The notes under the pieces are model-generated. The model was not told the origin of the DNA. It did no database searches and saw only the letters and a list, made by a program, of their open reading frames with translations. The position numbers and the translations under genes were made by a program. This document shows positions 42,122 through 49,956 of a stretch of DNA of 64,000 bases, piece after piece (positions within the stretch are counted from its first letter, which is position 1; the number at the start of each line of letters is the position of its first letter). The stretch spans positions 124,001 to 188,000 of the forward strand of contig JAUHWG010000017.1 of NCBI GenBank assembly GCA_030424595.1, given 5' to 3'. The DNA comes from Polyangia bacterium. GTDB lineage: Bacteria; Myxococcota_A; Polyangia; Nannocystales; Nannocystaceae.

Positions 42122-43740
42122 TCGTCGGCGTCCCCTTGGTAGTCGCGCAGGAACACCTGCTGTGGCTCCGGCTTGAACCGCTGCCCACCGAGCGTGGCTC
42201 GGACACAGTGCTCGACGCGCTCATCGCTGGAGCCGAGGGGGGCTAGCTCCGTGAATTCGCCGGCGTTCGCCTCGGTCGCGAGGCGAAGGATCATCAGGCC
42301 TCCGGCGACCTTGGCACAGCGTTGGAGCTCTGGTTCGGCGCGGTCGAGGACCTCCGACATCGTCGGCGAGGTCGGCGAGGTCGTCGGGTTCGTGCTCGCC
42401 TGGGCTTGTTCTTCGTCGGCGTTGCGCGGAGTCGGAGGCGGTGAATGGGGGGCATCCGATCGCAGATGAGCAGGGGCATGGAGCGCGGGCGTGCTCTCTG
42501 GTGGGTCGTCAAGCTGCGCTTGGAGAACTCTCGCGAGCGTGATGCTCCTCGCCATGGCTTCCGTCTCGGAGGTGTTCACGGTGAGTCGGGAGCCGAGGGC
42601 ACCGAGCAGGAGTCCTCCGAGCAGCAGGCCAGCGTTGCGCAGCCACGGCGGAATCTGGCGGTTTCGCGTTGCGTACGCGGGTCGCGAGCTGGGGCCGCTT
42701 TGTATCCCAGAGAGCGGGGCCGGCGCGGAGCGTGTCACCCCTTGTCGCTCGTGCGGCGTGACGGCGAGGAGCTCCTCTCGCGCGAGGTCGAGCTCTTCGG
42801 CCAGGGCGCTCATCGACGGCAGCCGATGTCGCGGGTTTGTGATCATGGCGCGGCGCAAGACCGACTCGAGCGCTGGTGGGAGTTCGACTTGGAGCTCCGC
42901 GGCGAGCCGGGGTTCGTCGCCGATGTTGACCGGGCGGCCTGGCGGAAAGGGCATCCGACCGGTCGCGAGCCGGAAGAGCGTCACCCCGAGCGAGAACACG
43001 TCTGTCGCTGGCGTGGGGGCCTCGCCAAGACCTGCCTCGGGGGCCACATAACCGGGAGTCCCGAGCTTGATCCCAGGGGCGGTCATCAATCGCTTCTCGG
43101 GCGGGGTTCTCGCCTCGCCCTCGGCGTAGAAGGCGGGCAAGAGCTTGCCGATCCCGAGGTCCACGAGCTTCACCCTCCCGTCGGGCAGCCGGACGACGTT
43201 GTTGGGCTTCACATCGCGGTGGATGACCCCGTGGGCGTGAATCTCTCCGAGGGTCGAGCAGAGCTGGAGCCCTATGTCGATGACCTCGATCGCTGGGATG
43301 GATCGCTCACGGTTGAGCGCGGCGAGGTCTTGTCCCGCGAGCAGCTCCATCGAGTAGAAGAGCTCGTCGCCCTCACCGTAGAGGGCGTGGGCCTCGACGA
43401 CACCGGCGACGCCCATCTGGCGCAGGGCCAGGTACTCATGGCGGAACCGCTCTCTCGTGACCGCCTCGTCTCTGTGGCGCGGCGAGAGGATCTTGACGGC
43501 GTAGCGCTGTCGGTCGCCGCGGTAGAACGCCTCGTAGACCTCGCCCATCCCGCCCTGGCCGAGGCGACGGAGGAGCTCCCACTGGTCGGCCAAGACTGTT
43601 CCTGAGCGATCATCGGCGGAGCAGCGCTGCCGACCTGCGCGGCGAGACTTGCCCGGACGCGAGCAGCTCTCGTCTTCTCCCAGGAAGAAGTTTGTCCACG
43701 CAGGGGCGGCCGGGAGCAGAGGTGACGAGGGCACAGTCAT
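42118..43740 (-). CDS. Membrane Ser/Thr protein kinase (Hanks type)
   Basis: The 540-residue protein has a kinase domain (about 50-315): glycine loop LGQGGMGEVYEA, Lys in YAVKILSP, HRDVKPNNVV catalytic loop, DLGIG in place of DFG (a common bacterial variant), and APE as YVAPEAG. A linker follows, then one transmembrane helix (NAGLLLGGLLLGAL, about 375-390), and an extracellular C-terminal part (about 395-540) ending with an EFTELAPLGSSDERVEHCVRATLGGQRF segment like the AgmX/GlcA C-terminal domain seen in myxobacterial membrane proteins. Kinase residues look complete, so it is probably active. It is the first gene of a two-gene unit. Confidence 0.92.
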   Translation of the reverse strand: MTVPSSPLLPAAPAWTNFFLGEDESCSRPGKSRRAGRQRCSADDRSGTVLADQWELLRRLGQGGMGEVYEAFYRGDRQRYAVKILSPRHRDEAVTRERFRHEYLALRQMGVAGVVEAHALYGEGDELFYSMELLAGQDLAALNRERSIPAIEVIDIGLQLCSTLGEIHAHGVIHRDVKPNNVVRLPDGRVKLVDLGIGKLLPAFYAEGEARTPPEKRLMTAPGIKLGTPGYVAPEAGLGEAPTPATDVFSLGVTLFRLATGRMPFPPGRPVNIGDEPRLAAELQVELPPALESVLRRAMITNPRHRLPSMSALAEELDLAREELLAVTPHERQGVTRSAPAPLSGIQSGPSSRPAYATRNRQIPPWLRNAGLLLGGLLLGALGSRLTVNTSETEAMARSITLARVLQAQLDDPPESTPALHAPAHLRSDAPHSPPPTPRNADEEQAQASTNPTTSPTSPTMSEVLDRAEPELQRCAKVAGGLMILRLATEANAGEFTELAPLGSSDERVEHCVRATLGGQRFKPEPQQVFLRDYQGDADE

Positions 43741-43857
43741 GGTCGCGAGTCCGTGTCGTTATGAACAGACAACGAGGCGCGACATGCAAGGGGATAAACG
43801 CTCCCGGGAGTGTGGGCCCCATCTGGGGCCTGCTGCCCGCTGGGACTGCGCAGCGCC

Positions 43858-44214
43858 CTACGTCCCATCGCAGAGCATCGCCGCTGAACAGGTGTTGTTG
43901 ACGCACTCGGAGTCGTCGTTGCATGCCGCGAAGCACGCGCCGAAGAAGGCGTCACACACGGTCCCCTCGGGGCAGGAGCTGCTGTCGTCGCAGGACGGGA
44001 GGCACCACAGTTCGCTGACGCAGGTGGAGCCGCCAGGGCAGCCGTCATCACAGGAGAGCGTGCACTGCGCGATCTCCTCGGCGCCGAAGCCCGGAGGGCG
44101 AACACAGCGATCGGACTTGCAGTCGGCGTCCTCCTCGCAGAGCTCGCCGAGATCCTTGCCGCAGGCGGACACGGTGAGGAGGAGGGCGCCGAGGAGGGTC
44201 AGGACCCGAGGCAT
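43858..44214 (-). CDS. Small cysteine-rich lipoprotein
   Basis: From ATG 44214 the 118-residue product has a lipoprotein signal (LTLLGALLLTVSAC, Cys near 18) and 16 or so further cysteines in repeating C-x(5)-C-x(3)-D-C-type units (GELCEEDADCKSDRC, CPGGSTCVSELWCLPSC, CPEGTVCDAFFGAC). These are the short Cys-rich repeats of many myxobacterial surface lipoproteins. The function is unknown. A codon at 44232 is also in frame, but the sequence before 44214 does not add to the signal peptide. Confidence 0.78.
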   Translation of the reverse strand: MPRVLTLLGALLLTVSACGKDLGELCEEDADCKSDRCVRPPGFGAEEIAQCTLSCDDGCPGGSTCVSELWCLPSCDDSSSCPEGTVCDAFFGACFAACNDDSECVNNTCSAAMLCDGT

Positions 44215-44389
44215 AGGGCCACTATCGCGCAAGTGATCTGGGGGATCAACGGCGAAGGGGCGCTGGTTCGCTCAGTGGCCTTCGGCGATCTCGTGCGGCT
44301 GTACGGAGCGAGGGGCGCCCTCGGGAGCCGCCGTGGTGGGAGCTGCAGTCGGCGTCTGAGCCTCCTTTGAGGCGTCGAGCCGCGGGATC

Positions 44390-44725
44390 CTACTTGTAGG
44401 CGATGACGTTGTAGATGTGTGACCTCGCGATGCCGAGGCACTGTGCCGCTTGCGTGACGTTCCCGTCGCACTCTGCGAGCGCCCGATCCAGGAGAGACCG
44501 CTGAAATTGCCGAGTTGCTTCGTGCCAGCCTACCTTTCGGACTCTGTCCAGGCTGAACTCGCGGTCGTGGGATGAGGCCGCTCGGACGAGGGAACTCCAG
44601 GCGCTGCCGTAGCCCGATCGGTGGGCGAGGTCCTCGAGCATGGCCAACTCAAACCGGCGCTTGAACGCCGCAACGCGCCCGCTCTCGGCATCAGTACTGT
44701 GTGGGGCGACGCTTGCAGCGCTCAT
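44390..44725 (-). CDS. Stand-alone Fis-type helix-turn-helix protein
   Basis: The 111-residue protein ends with a Fis-type HTH (LDRALAECDGNVTQAAQCLGIARSHIYNVIAYK, about 78-111), the DNA-binding part of sigma-54 activators. A helical N-terminal domain of about 70 residues comes before it, without the AAA+ domain. Truncated activators of this kind occur in myxobacteria and can act as DNA-bending or antagonist proteins. It starts at ATG 44725 and reads away from the large plus-strand operon at 45274. Whether it belongs to that unit is unclear. Confidence 0.75.
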   Translation of the reverse strand: MSAASVAPHSTDAESGRVAAFKRRFELAMLEDLAHRSGYGSAWSSLVRAASSHDREFSLDRVRKVGWHEATRQFQRSLLDRALAECDGNVTQAAQCLGIARSHIYNVIAYK

Positions 44726-45273
44726 GGTGAGACATGCTCGACGAGGCTGGTCCGCGCGTCAACGTGCGGGGACCAACCCTCGCGCGCGGATCCGCCCATG
44801 ACGGAGCGGGTTCACCAGGGCGTCACGCGGCGGCCCATCCGACTCATCTCATTCGGTTGCGTGTGGCGCGTTGTCCCGAGCTGTCCTTTGGGGTGGTCGG
44901 CGGCGAGTATCGACACTGTCGGCTTCCCGCCGTGGTTCGGCTGGTCGAGCAACAGGGCGGTGAGGCGACAGGCCGGATGGCTGTCGTTCGGGGTGCAAGC
45001 CCTCAGCCATGCCGTGAATCGTGGGGGCGTGAGGGCAAGACGTCGAGGCGCGGCATGACGCTGATCGGACTCGCGACTCTGCGGCCATGCTGGAACCATG
45101 GCAGGCTGTATCGCGAGGCGCGGATCCTAGCCCCCGGGTCGCGAGTCGTGGGGGCCCCTAGACCGCATGCGCCGGGCCGGCTTGGTCGGGCGATCCGCTG
45201 TGTCCAGTGAACATGACGCGGGCCAGAGAGCCTTGGGCGCACTTGCCCGGCGCTTCTTGGCATAAACCCCGCC
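44726..45273. other. Intergenic region upstream of the large plus-strand operon
   Basis: This 548-bp region has only short frames with no recognisable product. It must hold the promoter of the operon starting at 45274, and perhaps that of the divergent Fis-type gene. TTGGGC and CATAAA-like elements near 45233-45266 are too far apart for a standard promoter. A GG-N10-GC match at 45259-45272 lies too close to the start codon to be a sigma-54 promoter. No attachment repeat or tRNA is visible. Confidence 0.45.
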
Positions 45274-46791
45274 ATGTCGAGAGGTGTGGTGGTGAAGAGG
45301 GTGGAGGAGCTTCCACGAGAGCTCTGGTATGGACGAAGCGGGCCGCTGGATCGGCTTGGCCTGCAGCGCACGATAGAGAGGATGAAGGCCCTTGGCTTAG
45401 AGCCGAGCTGGTCCTCGGGGGAGGCCGTTCGCGGTCGGCTCCGCGAGATCGCTGAGGCCTTGGGATCCTACGCGGAGATGGCTCGCGTGCTGGGGGTCTC
45501 GCGGAATGTGCTGCGTGATATCTGTCGGGGTCGGCGGCTTCCTGGCGTTCGCAGGCTCCTGCGTTGGGCGGAGCTCCTGGCTGAGCGCTCGCCGGACTTC
45601 GGCGACCTCCGGCTACGGCTTGAGCACCGAGCGTCGGTAACGGAGGGGAACGATGCGATCTGTCTGGCGGTGCCGAGCCGTGACGCGATCGTGGGCTCGG
45701 TGGTGACCTCGGGAGCGGCCGCGGTTGCCGGGCAGATCCTGGGGGCGTCGTCGGAGCTCTGGTGCGTGAGCTGCGACGTTGCTGGCGACCCCGAAAGACC
45801 GCTGCAAGGCGGCGCCACAGGTGCGCCAGGCCCGATCCTCGGGGCGTGCGTGGCTGGCCTGGCCACCGTAGAGATGCCCCAAGGGGGCTGCGAGGATGCG
45901 CTTTACGCCATCTCGACGGTCGGCGCCGGGGGTCACTCTGTCGAACGCGCGCAACAGCGGTCAGAGGCTGGCCCTGACGGCTCAGACGATGGGGGCCATG
46001 GTGTCGCTGGCGCGCAGGCGTGTCGCGAGGGTGGGGGCCATGTTGTCGCCAGCGCGTACGGGTGGCGCGATGGTGGGGGCCATGTTGTCGCTGGCGCGCA
46101 GGGGGGTCGCGAGGGTGGGGGCCATGTTGTCGCCAGCGCTCGCGTGGAGGCGAGGGGCTGGGGTCATCGTGTCGCTGGCGCGCACGACGATCCGGAGACC
46201 AGTCCTCACCCAGTCGAGGCTCAACCTGTGGGCGTAGACACCTCGATGAGGCCGAACACCGGCGACCCTGTGCATCGATTAGCCGGGGGTCCTATTGTCG
46301 ATGTCGAGCCTGCGGCCGGGGGCCATGTTGTTGAAAGTGAGCCTATAGCCGGGGGCCATGTTGTCGACTATGCGCCCGACCATCGAGCCGCTAGTGTGCA
46401 GATTAATTCTTCAGAATTACTCTTGACTCGACCGCCTCCGATCGTTCAACCATATCCCAACATGGTGGTGGTTGAGTTCAGGCTGGGTGACCAGGTGAGG
46501 CGTGCCGGCTACTTCGACACCGAGGAGCAGGCCAAGCGGGCGATCGACTCGCTCGTCGAGGGCGGCTCCTACGAGGGGACGCCGCTCATCGACGGTCGCC
46601 CGTACGAGCGGGAGAAGTCCGTCGAAGAGCAGGTCAGGGAGGCTGTAAAGCGGGAGTTGGCCAGCATGGGCATCGATCCCAACGCGGCAGACTCGAGCGC
46701 GCGACCGGGTCCATTCTCTGAATTCTTCGAGACCTTCACCTGGAACGTAGTCCACGAGGTGATTCGACATGGCACAGCAAGCAACAAGTAG
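45274..46791 (+). CDS. HTH protein with intragenic repeat arrays, putative replication initiator
   Basis: The 505-residue protein has an N-terminal DNA-binding HTH (LREIAEALGSYAEMARVLGVSRNVLRDICRGR, about 57-88). The long middle region has 14-residue units (GGHVVAGAQ-like, about 240-310) and 11-residue units (GGHVV-ESEPIA, about 338-370). A compact C-terminal domain (about 390-450: VVVEFRLGDQVRRAGYFDTEEQAKRAIDSLVEGG) is followed by a helical tail. At DNA level the middle region consists of two repeat arrays followed by an AT-rich inverted repeat. That order (HTH, iterons, AT-rich box, C-terminal domain) matches the lambda O gene, whose origin lies inside the gene. Replication initiation is inference. 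It is the first gene of a packed operon. Confidence 0.5.
   Translation: MSRGVVVKRVEELPRELWYGRSGPLDRLGLQRTIERMKALGLEPSWSSGEAVRGRLREIAEALGSYAEMARVLGVSRNVLRDICRGRRLPGVRRLLRWAELLAERSPDFGDLRLRLEHRASVTEGNDAICLAVPSRDAIVGSVVTSGAAAVAGQILGASSELWCVSCDVAGDPERPLQGGATGAPGPILGACVAGLATVEMPQGGCEDALYAISTVGAGGHSVERAQQRSEAGPDGSDDGGHGVAGAQACREGGGHVVASAYGWRDGGGHVVAGAQGGREGGGHVVASARVEARGWGHRVAGAHDDPETSPHPVEAQPVGVDTSMRPNTGDPVHRLAGGPIVDVEPAAGGHVVESEPIAGGHVVDYAPDHRAASVQINSSELLLTRPPPIVQPYPNMVVVEFRLGDQVRRAGYFDTEEQAKRAIDSLVEGGSYEGTPLIDGRPYEREKSVEEQVREAVKRELASMGIDPNAADSSARPGPFSEFFETFTWNVVHEVIRHGTASNK
45991..46383. repeat. Two direct-repeat arrays (42-bp x5 and 33-bp x3), iteron candidates
   Basis: A core GGGGGCCATGTTGTCG recurs at 45991, 46033, 46075, 46117 and 46159, exactly 42 bp apart (the fifth copy diverged), and again at 46285, 46318 and 46351, 33 bp apart. 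The repeats are kept at nucleotide level, including the rare GTT codon for Val. They encode GGHVV peptides. Direct repeats inside a gene for an HTH protein, followed by AT-rich DNA, are typical of iteron origins. Confidence 0.75.
46400..46426. other. AT-rich inverted repeat, possible origin unwinding element
   Basis: Directly after the second repeat array the DNA turns AT-rich for about 27 bases, rare in this GC-rich window. It contains a perfect inverted repeat AATTCT-TC-AGAATT (46405-46418). It could be a DNA unwinding element next to the repeats. The composition and palindrome are seen; the function is inferred. Confidence 0.5.
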
Positions 46792-47200
46792 GGGTGTATC
46801 GCACGCGATCTCGCATGAGGGCGAGGCCTCCGAGAACTGGATGGCGTACTTCAAGAAGGCGGTCAGCGAGTACCACGACGCCGAGGAGCAGCGGATCGCC
46901 GATTGGCTCCTCCAGTCGACGGGTACCAAGGACATGGTCCAGCGGGTCGGCACGTTGATGCGCGGGAGCTGGCGCTCTGATGTTGCGCTCGGGGCATCGG
47001 CGGTCGCGGGGCTCGGCTTGGGACACCTCGCCGGCTCGCTGCTGCCGGCGAGCCTCGGTCCCGTGCCTTACATCGCACTGCTGGGGCTGGGCGGCCTACT
47101 GCCGCGGTTTCTGACGCGACAGAGCATGATCTCGAGGAACGTGTTCCAGCTCGGCGGGCTCCTCTTCGGCGCTGGCGCGTTCCTCGGATCGCGGTCGTAG
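46769..47200 (+). CDS. Small integral membrane protein
   Basis: The 143-residue protein starts at ATG 46769, overlapping the previous gene by 23 bp. Residues 1-65 are polar and helical (NWMAYFKKAVSEYHDAEEQRIADWLLQ). Then come two or three hydrophobic helices (ALGASAVAGLGLGHLAGSLLP, VPYIALLGLGGLL, VFQLGGLLFGAGAFLG). It has no known family. Its place beside other membrane proteins suggests a structural part of a membrane-associated assembly, which is inference. Confidence 0.75.
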   Translation: MAQQATSRGVSHAISHEGEASENWMAYFKKAVSEYHDAEEQRIADWLLQSTGTKDMVQRVGTLMRGSWRSDVALGASAVAGLGLGHLAGSLLPASLGPVPYIALLGLGGLLPRFLTRQSMISRNVFQLGGLLFGAGAFLGSRS

Positions 47201-47237
47201 GCGCATCTTGGGCGGTTCGGGTAGATGGAGAGGTCGG

Positions 47238-47579
47238 ATGCAGGGGCTATTTTGGGTTGAGCGGGTACTAGAGGGCGACTCCGCTGAGATCGCGGTCGAC
47301 GGAGTCGGCGCTGGTGAGAGGCGGGTGCGGATCGAGATGTCGCGAGCGGAGGCCGCTGAGATCCGGCCGGGCACTGTTCTGGTCGTCGAGTGGTGGTCCG
47401 CGGAGCTGCCGACGAAGGGCGTTGAGACGGGTCTCCGACCAACTGTCCCTGAGGCTGGGGCTGAGGCTGGGGCTGAGGCTGGGCCAGGCGCCGAGCTCTT
47501 CGACGACGCGAGCGACGCGAGCCTCCGTCGAGGTGAGAGTGCAGAGCAGGAGTTCCGGGCGTTGCTCGGGCTCGACTGA
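47238..47579 (+). CDS. Small acidic protein of unknown function
   Basis: The 113-residue protein starts at ATG 47238 with an AGGTCGG just before it; an in-frame ATG lies upstream at 47208 but is less suited. The first 60 residues form a small beta-like domain (LFWVERVLEGDSAEIAVDGVGAGERRVRIEMSR...VLVVEWW). The second half has an EAGAEAGAEAG repeat and an acidic tail. It has no signal or membrane helix. The function is unknown. Placement before the beta-rich protein pair suggests a structural or assembly role. Confidence 0.6.
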   Translation: MQGLFWVERVLEGDSAEIAVDGVGAGERRVRIEMSRAEAAEIRPGTVLVVEWWSAELPTKGVETGLRPTVPEAGAEAGAEAGPGAELFDDASDASLRRGESAEQEFRALLGLD

Positions 47580-47603
47580 GCTGCGACGTGGTTTGAGGAG
47601 CGC

Positions 47604-47624
47604 GGGGCAGCCTGAGTCTGCCCC
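47604..47624 (+). terminator. Stem-loop before the first beta-rich protein gene
   Basis: GGGGCAG-CCTGAGT-CTGCCCC forms a perfect 7-bp stem with a 7-base loop, 24 bp after the preceding stop and 62 bp before the next start. No T-run follows, so it may act as a weak attenuator or an mRNA stabiliser for an abundant product rather than as a full terminator. Confidence 0.55.
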
Positions 47625-47686
47625 CAATGTTGAAGAAAACGTGTGAAGTGGTCCGCCGGAGTCGGCGGAGAGAGGGACTGTGTGTG

Positions 47687-48397
47687 ATGAATGAGGGAAT
47701 TATCCAGATGACCAGCGCAGAGGCCGATGACGAGCTGCACCGGCGACTCTGCCAAGGCCTGCGGTCGACCCCGGAGGAGCAGGCGTTGATGGCTCAATGT
47801 GCGAGGCGGGTGCCGAGGCTGGAGGAGAGCTGCCAGCAGCTCATCGCGCGATGCTCGGCGCTCGAGAAGCTGCTCGACGCGGTTCGGTGCCCGGCGAACA
47901 TGAACATCAGCCCGGTGACGATCGACAAGATCTCGAAGGAGACCCAGGTCAACGTCTCGGAGATCGTCACCGGGCTGGGCGGCGACTACGTCGATGCCTA
48001 CCCGGTGCCGCCCAAGAAGAGAATTCGGCTGATTCAGCGGGCTCGGCCGGGCTACTCGCCGAAGGAGATCACGATCGCGCTGAACCTCGCGAACGACGGC
48101 AAGAACCACCTGGACATCGCGGTGAGGCTCTACGTCACGACCGACCCGACGGATCGCGGCGAGCAGGTCGGCGGTGAGTACCGCGGCTTCCAGTTCTTCA
48201 ACAACGACGGGATCCCGACGCCGCAGCCCTTCCCGACCTACAAGAACATGCCGATGACCGTCGGCACGCTGGAGTTCCTGGTGATCGAGATCGACCACAC
48301 AGGCTCATCGAACAACCTCGTGAGCGCCTTCGCGGCCGCGAGCGTCAACGCCCAGGGTTGGTTTGCCGCCTGCGGCACCGACACGGGCTGCCGGTAG
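47687..48397 (+). CDS. Beta-rich protein of unknown function, capsid-like candidate A
   Basis: The ATG at 47687 is preferred to an upstream one at 47627, because a GAGAGGGA lies 10 bases upstream. The 236-residue product has a helical N-terminal part (about 1-70), then a run of predicted strands (RIRLIQRARPGYSPKEITIALNLAN, DIAVRLYVTTDPTDRG, GTLEFLVIEIDHTG). It has no signal, membrane helix, cysteine cluster or catalytic motif. Together with the next gene it forms a tandem of unrelated beta-rich proteins. This is the layout of the two single-jelly-roll capsid proteins in P23-77-type viruses, but no homology was tested. Confidence 0.55.
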   Translation: MNEGIIQMTSAEADDELHRRLCQGLRSTPEEQALMAQCARRVPRLEESCQQLIARCSALEKLLDAVRCPANMNISPVTIDKISKETQVNVSEIVTGLGGDYVDAYPVPPKKRIRLIQRARPGYSPKEITIALNLANDGKNHLDIAVRLYVTTDPTDRGEQVGGEYRGFQFFNNDGIPTPQPFPTYKNMPMTVGTLEFLVIEIDHTGSSNNLVSAFAAASVNAQGWFAACGTDTGCR

Positions 48398-48406
48398 GAG
48401 TCGATC

Positions 48407-49279
48407 ATGGCGTCCGAACCGATCGCATTCAGGATCGACAGCATGGTCGACTGGGACGGGGTTACCCCCGTCGGTCTCCAGCGCAGTGACTTCAAGGTCT
48501 ACGATCAGCGCTACTACGTGGGCCTCATCGAGGCGCCTGCGGGGACGTTCACGGCCGACTTCTTCGGGGTGTTCAGCGCTCTGACGCCGAAGCTCGTGGG
48601 GGTCGCGTCATCGAGCAGCAACCCGATGTCGGTCCTGCGGGTGGTGTCGGCGGAGGACCCGGACGTGTTCCGCGACGAGGTCGAGCTGTCGCCACGGATG
48701 GTCCACGTCCCGGTGTTTCCGGGCGATCGGCTCTCGGTGGTCACGCACGAGGGGGGCGGGAGCAGCCTCGAGTTCGTGGTGACGGAGCTCTCGGATCGCG
48801 AGCACATTGAGCTCGCGACCGTGGCGGCACCTCGACCCGTGGGGCGCCGGATCCGGATCATCCGCACGGGCGGCACAGGGTTCACGCATGAGCCCACGAC
48901 CGAGACCTGGAAGCCGGCGATGATGTGGGACGCGAGCCTCGGGACGCTCGTCGCCTACGAGGTTGTGAACGGGGTGATCCCCGCCCGCGACCTGTGCATG
49001 TCATCGCGGGCAGAGGGCTGCTATGTCAGCGTCCGCTTCTCGGGTCTAGGCGTGGGCGAGGGCAAGATTCTCGTCGCCGATGGTCACCTCCGGGAGGCCT
49101 TTGTGGTCCAGGAAGGGCTCAAGAACGGGGCATGGTCGAAGGTTGCCTTCCTCGGCCGCGATGACTTCCTCGGGCTCTCGTCGTCGGTCCCCCAGGGTGC
49201 GGCCGTTGTCTGTGACATCGAGGTCGCCCGGGTAGCGCCGGGTGAGCGGCTGCGTGAGCGCTACGCGCGGGGAGGCTGA
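48407..49279 (+). CDS. Beta-rich protein of unknown function, capsid-like candidate B
   Basis: The 290-residue protein starts at ATG 48407, 9 bp after the previous stop. It is dense in beta-strand-type segments (FKVYDQRYYVGLIEAPAGTFTADFF, PRMVHVPVFPGDRLSVVTHEGGG, GCYVSVRFSGLGVGEGKILVADG) with few helices. Signals, membrane helices and catalytic motifs are absent. Size and strand content would fit a single or double jelly-roll shell protein, next to a smaller beta-rich protein. That is a structural guess from sequence texture, without detected homology. Confidence 0.55.
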   Translation: MASEPIAFRIDSMVDWDGVTPVGLQRSDFKVYDQRYYVGLIEAPAGTFTADFFGVFSALTPKLVGVASSSSNPMSVLRVVSAEDPDVFRDEVELSPRMVHVPVFPGDRLSVVTHEGGGSSLEFVVTELSDREHIELATVAAPRPVGRRIRIIRTGGTGFTHEPTTETWKPAMMWDASLGTLVAYEVVNGVIPARDLCMSSRAEGCYVSVRFSGLGVGEGKILVADGHLREAFVVQEGLKNGAWSKVAFLGRDDFLGLSSSVPQGAAVVCDIEVARVAPGERLRERYARGG

Positions 49280-49287
49280 GGGTCGTC

Positions 49288-49947
49288 ATGTACGTGGATC
49301 CATCACGGGTGGCGCTCCTGGTCACCTACGCGGAGCTCGCGGAGAGCGGCTCAGAGGCTGAGCTTGAAGCCCGCGAGGCGGAGGTTCGCCTCTTCGTCGA
49401 GTCGGCCTGGGCGGCCGCCTCGGCGGAGGGCAGGCGTCGCTTCATGGACGCGGCGGGCGAGGCCTCGGGGGCGATGCCATGGGCAGCCGTGATGGTCCCT
49501 GAGAATGCAGATGAGCTCGACCTGCGGGGACCGGCCGCGCTGGAGCTGATCCTCGGCCAGGAGGATCTCGGCGACGAAGGGGTCGGGTCGTACCGGCTCG
49601 ACACGGAGGGCGACGAGGGGCGCGAGGCCTTGGCGGCGCTCAAGGCCTGGGATCTTGCGGTGCTCCGCGTGATCGCAGCGCCAGCGGGGTGGCAGGTCGA
49701 GAAGATCGGTGGGGCCTTGGCGCCCGGCGAGCGCCCGATCGATGACGTCGACGACGTTGACGACGGCCATGTCCGGGATGCCGATGATTTGGCCGATGAA
49801 GAGCAAGACCTGTCCGAGCGAGGGTCGGGGGGTGCTTCTCCTGGGGCGAGCGCCCGACGGGCGAGCTGGTGGCCTTGGGCGGCGGTCGTCGGCGGGCTTG
49901 GGGTCGCGGGCGCGATGGTCCTATTTCCGCGCAAGAGCGGTGAGTGA
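49288..49947 (+). CDS. Tail-anchored membrane protein of unknown function
   Basis: The 219-residue protein starts at ATG 49288. A helical N-terminal domain (about 1-130) is followed by an acidic linker (DDVDDVDDGHVRDADDLADEEQD, about 150-175), a basic patch and a single C-terminal membrane helix (WWPWAAVVGGLGVAGAMVLF) ending in a few basic residues. Its cytoplasmic domain presumably faces a shell or DNA. The acidic linker is unusual in this operon. No known family. Confidence 0.65.
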   Translation: MYVDPSRVALLVTYAELAESGSEAELEAREAEVRLFVESAWAAASAEGRRRFMDAAGEASGAMPWAAVMVPENADELDLRGPAALELILGQEDLGDEGVGSYRLDTEGDEGREALAALKAWDLAVLRVIAAPAGWQVEKIGGALAPGERPIDDVDDVDDGHVRDADDLADEEQDLSERGSGGASPGASARRASWWPWAAVVGGLGVAGAMVLFPRKSGE

Positions 49948-49956
49948 GGTGGAGTG

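Noticed and set aside
44734..45210. 158-codon frame in the intergenic region
   Set aside because: No ribosome-binding site, no family and Arg/Pro-rich composition typical of non-coding GC-rich DNA.
45259..45272. GG-N10-GC match upstream of the operon (sigma-54 promoter)
   Set aside because: The -12 element is not TTGC-like and transcription would begin inside the gene.
45991..46383. CRISPR-like array
   Set aside because: The spacers are not unique, the repeats lie in a coding frame with a constant period, and no cas genes are near.
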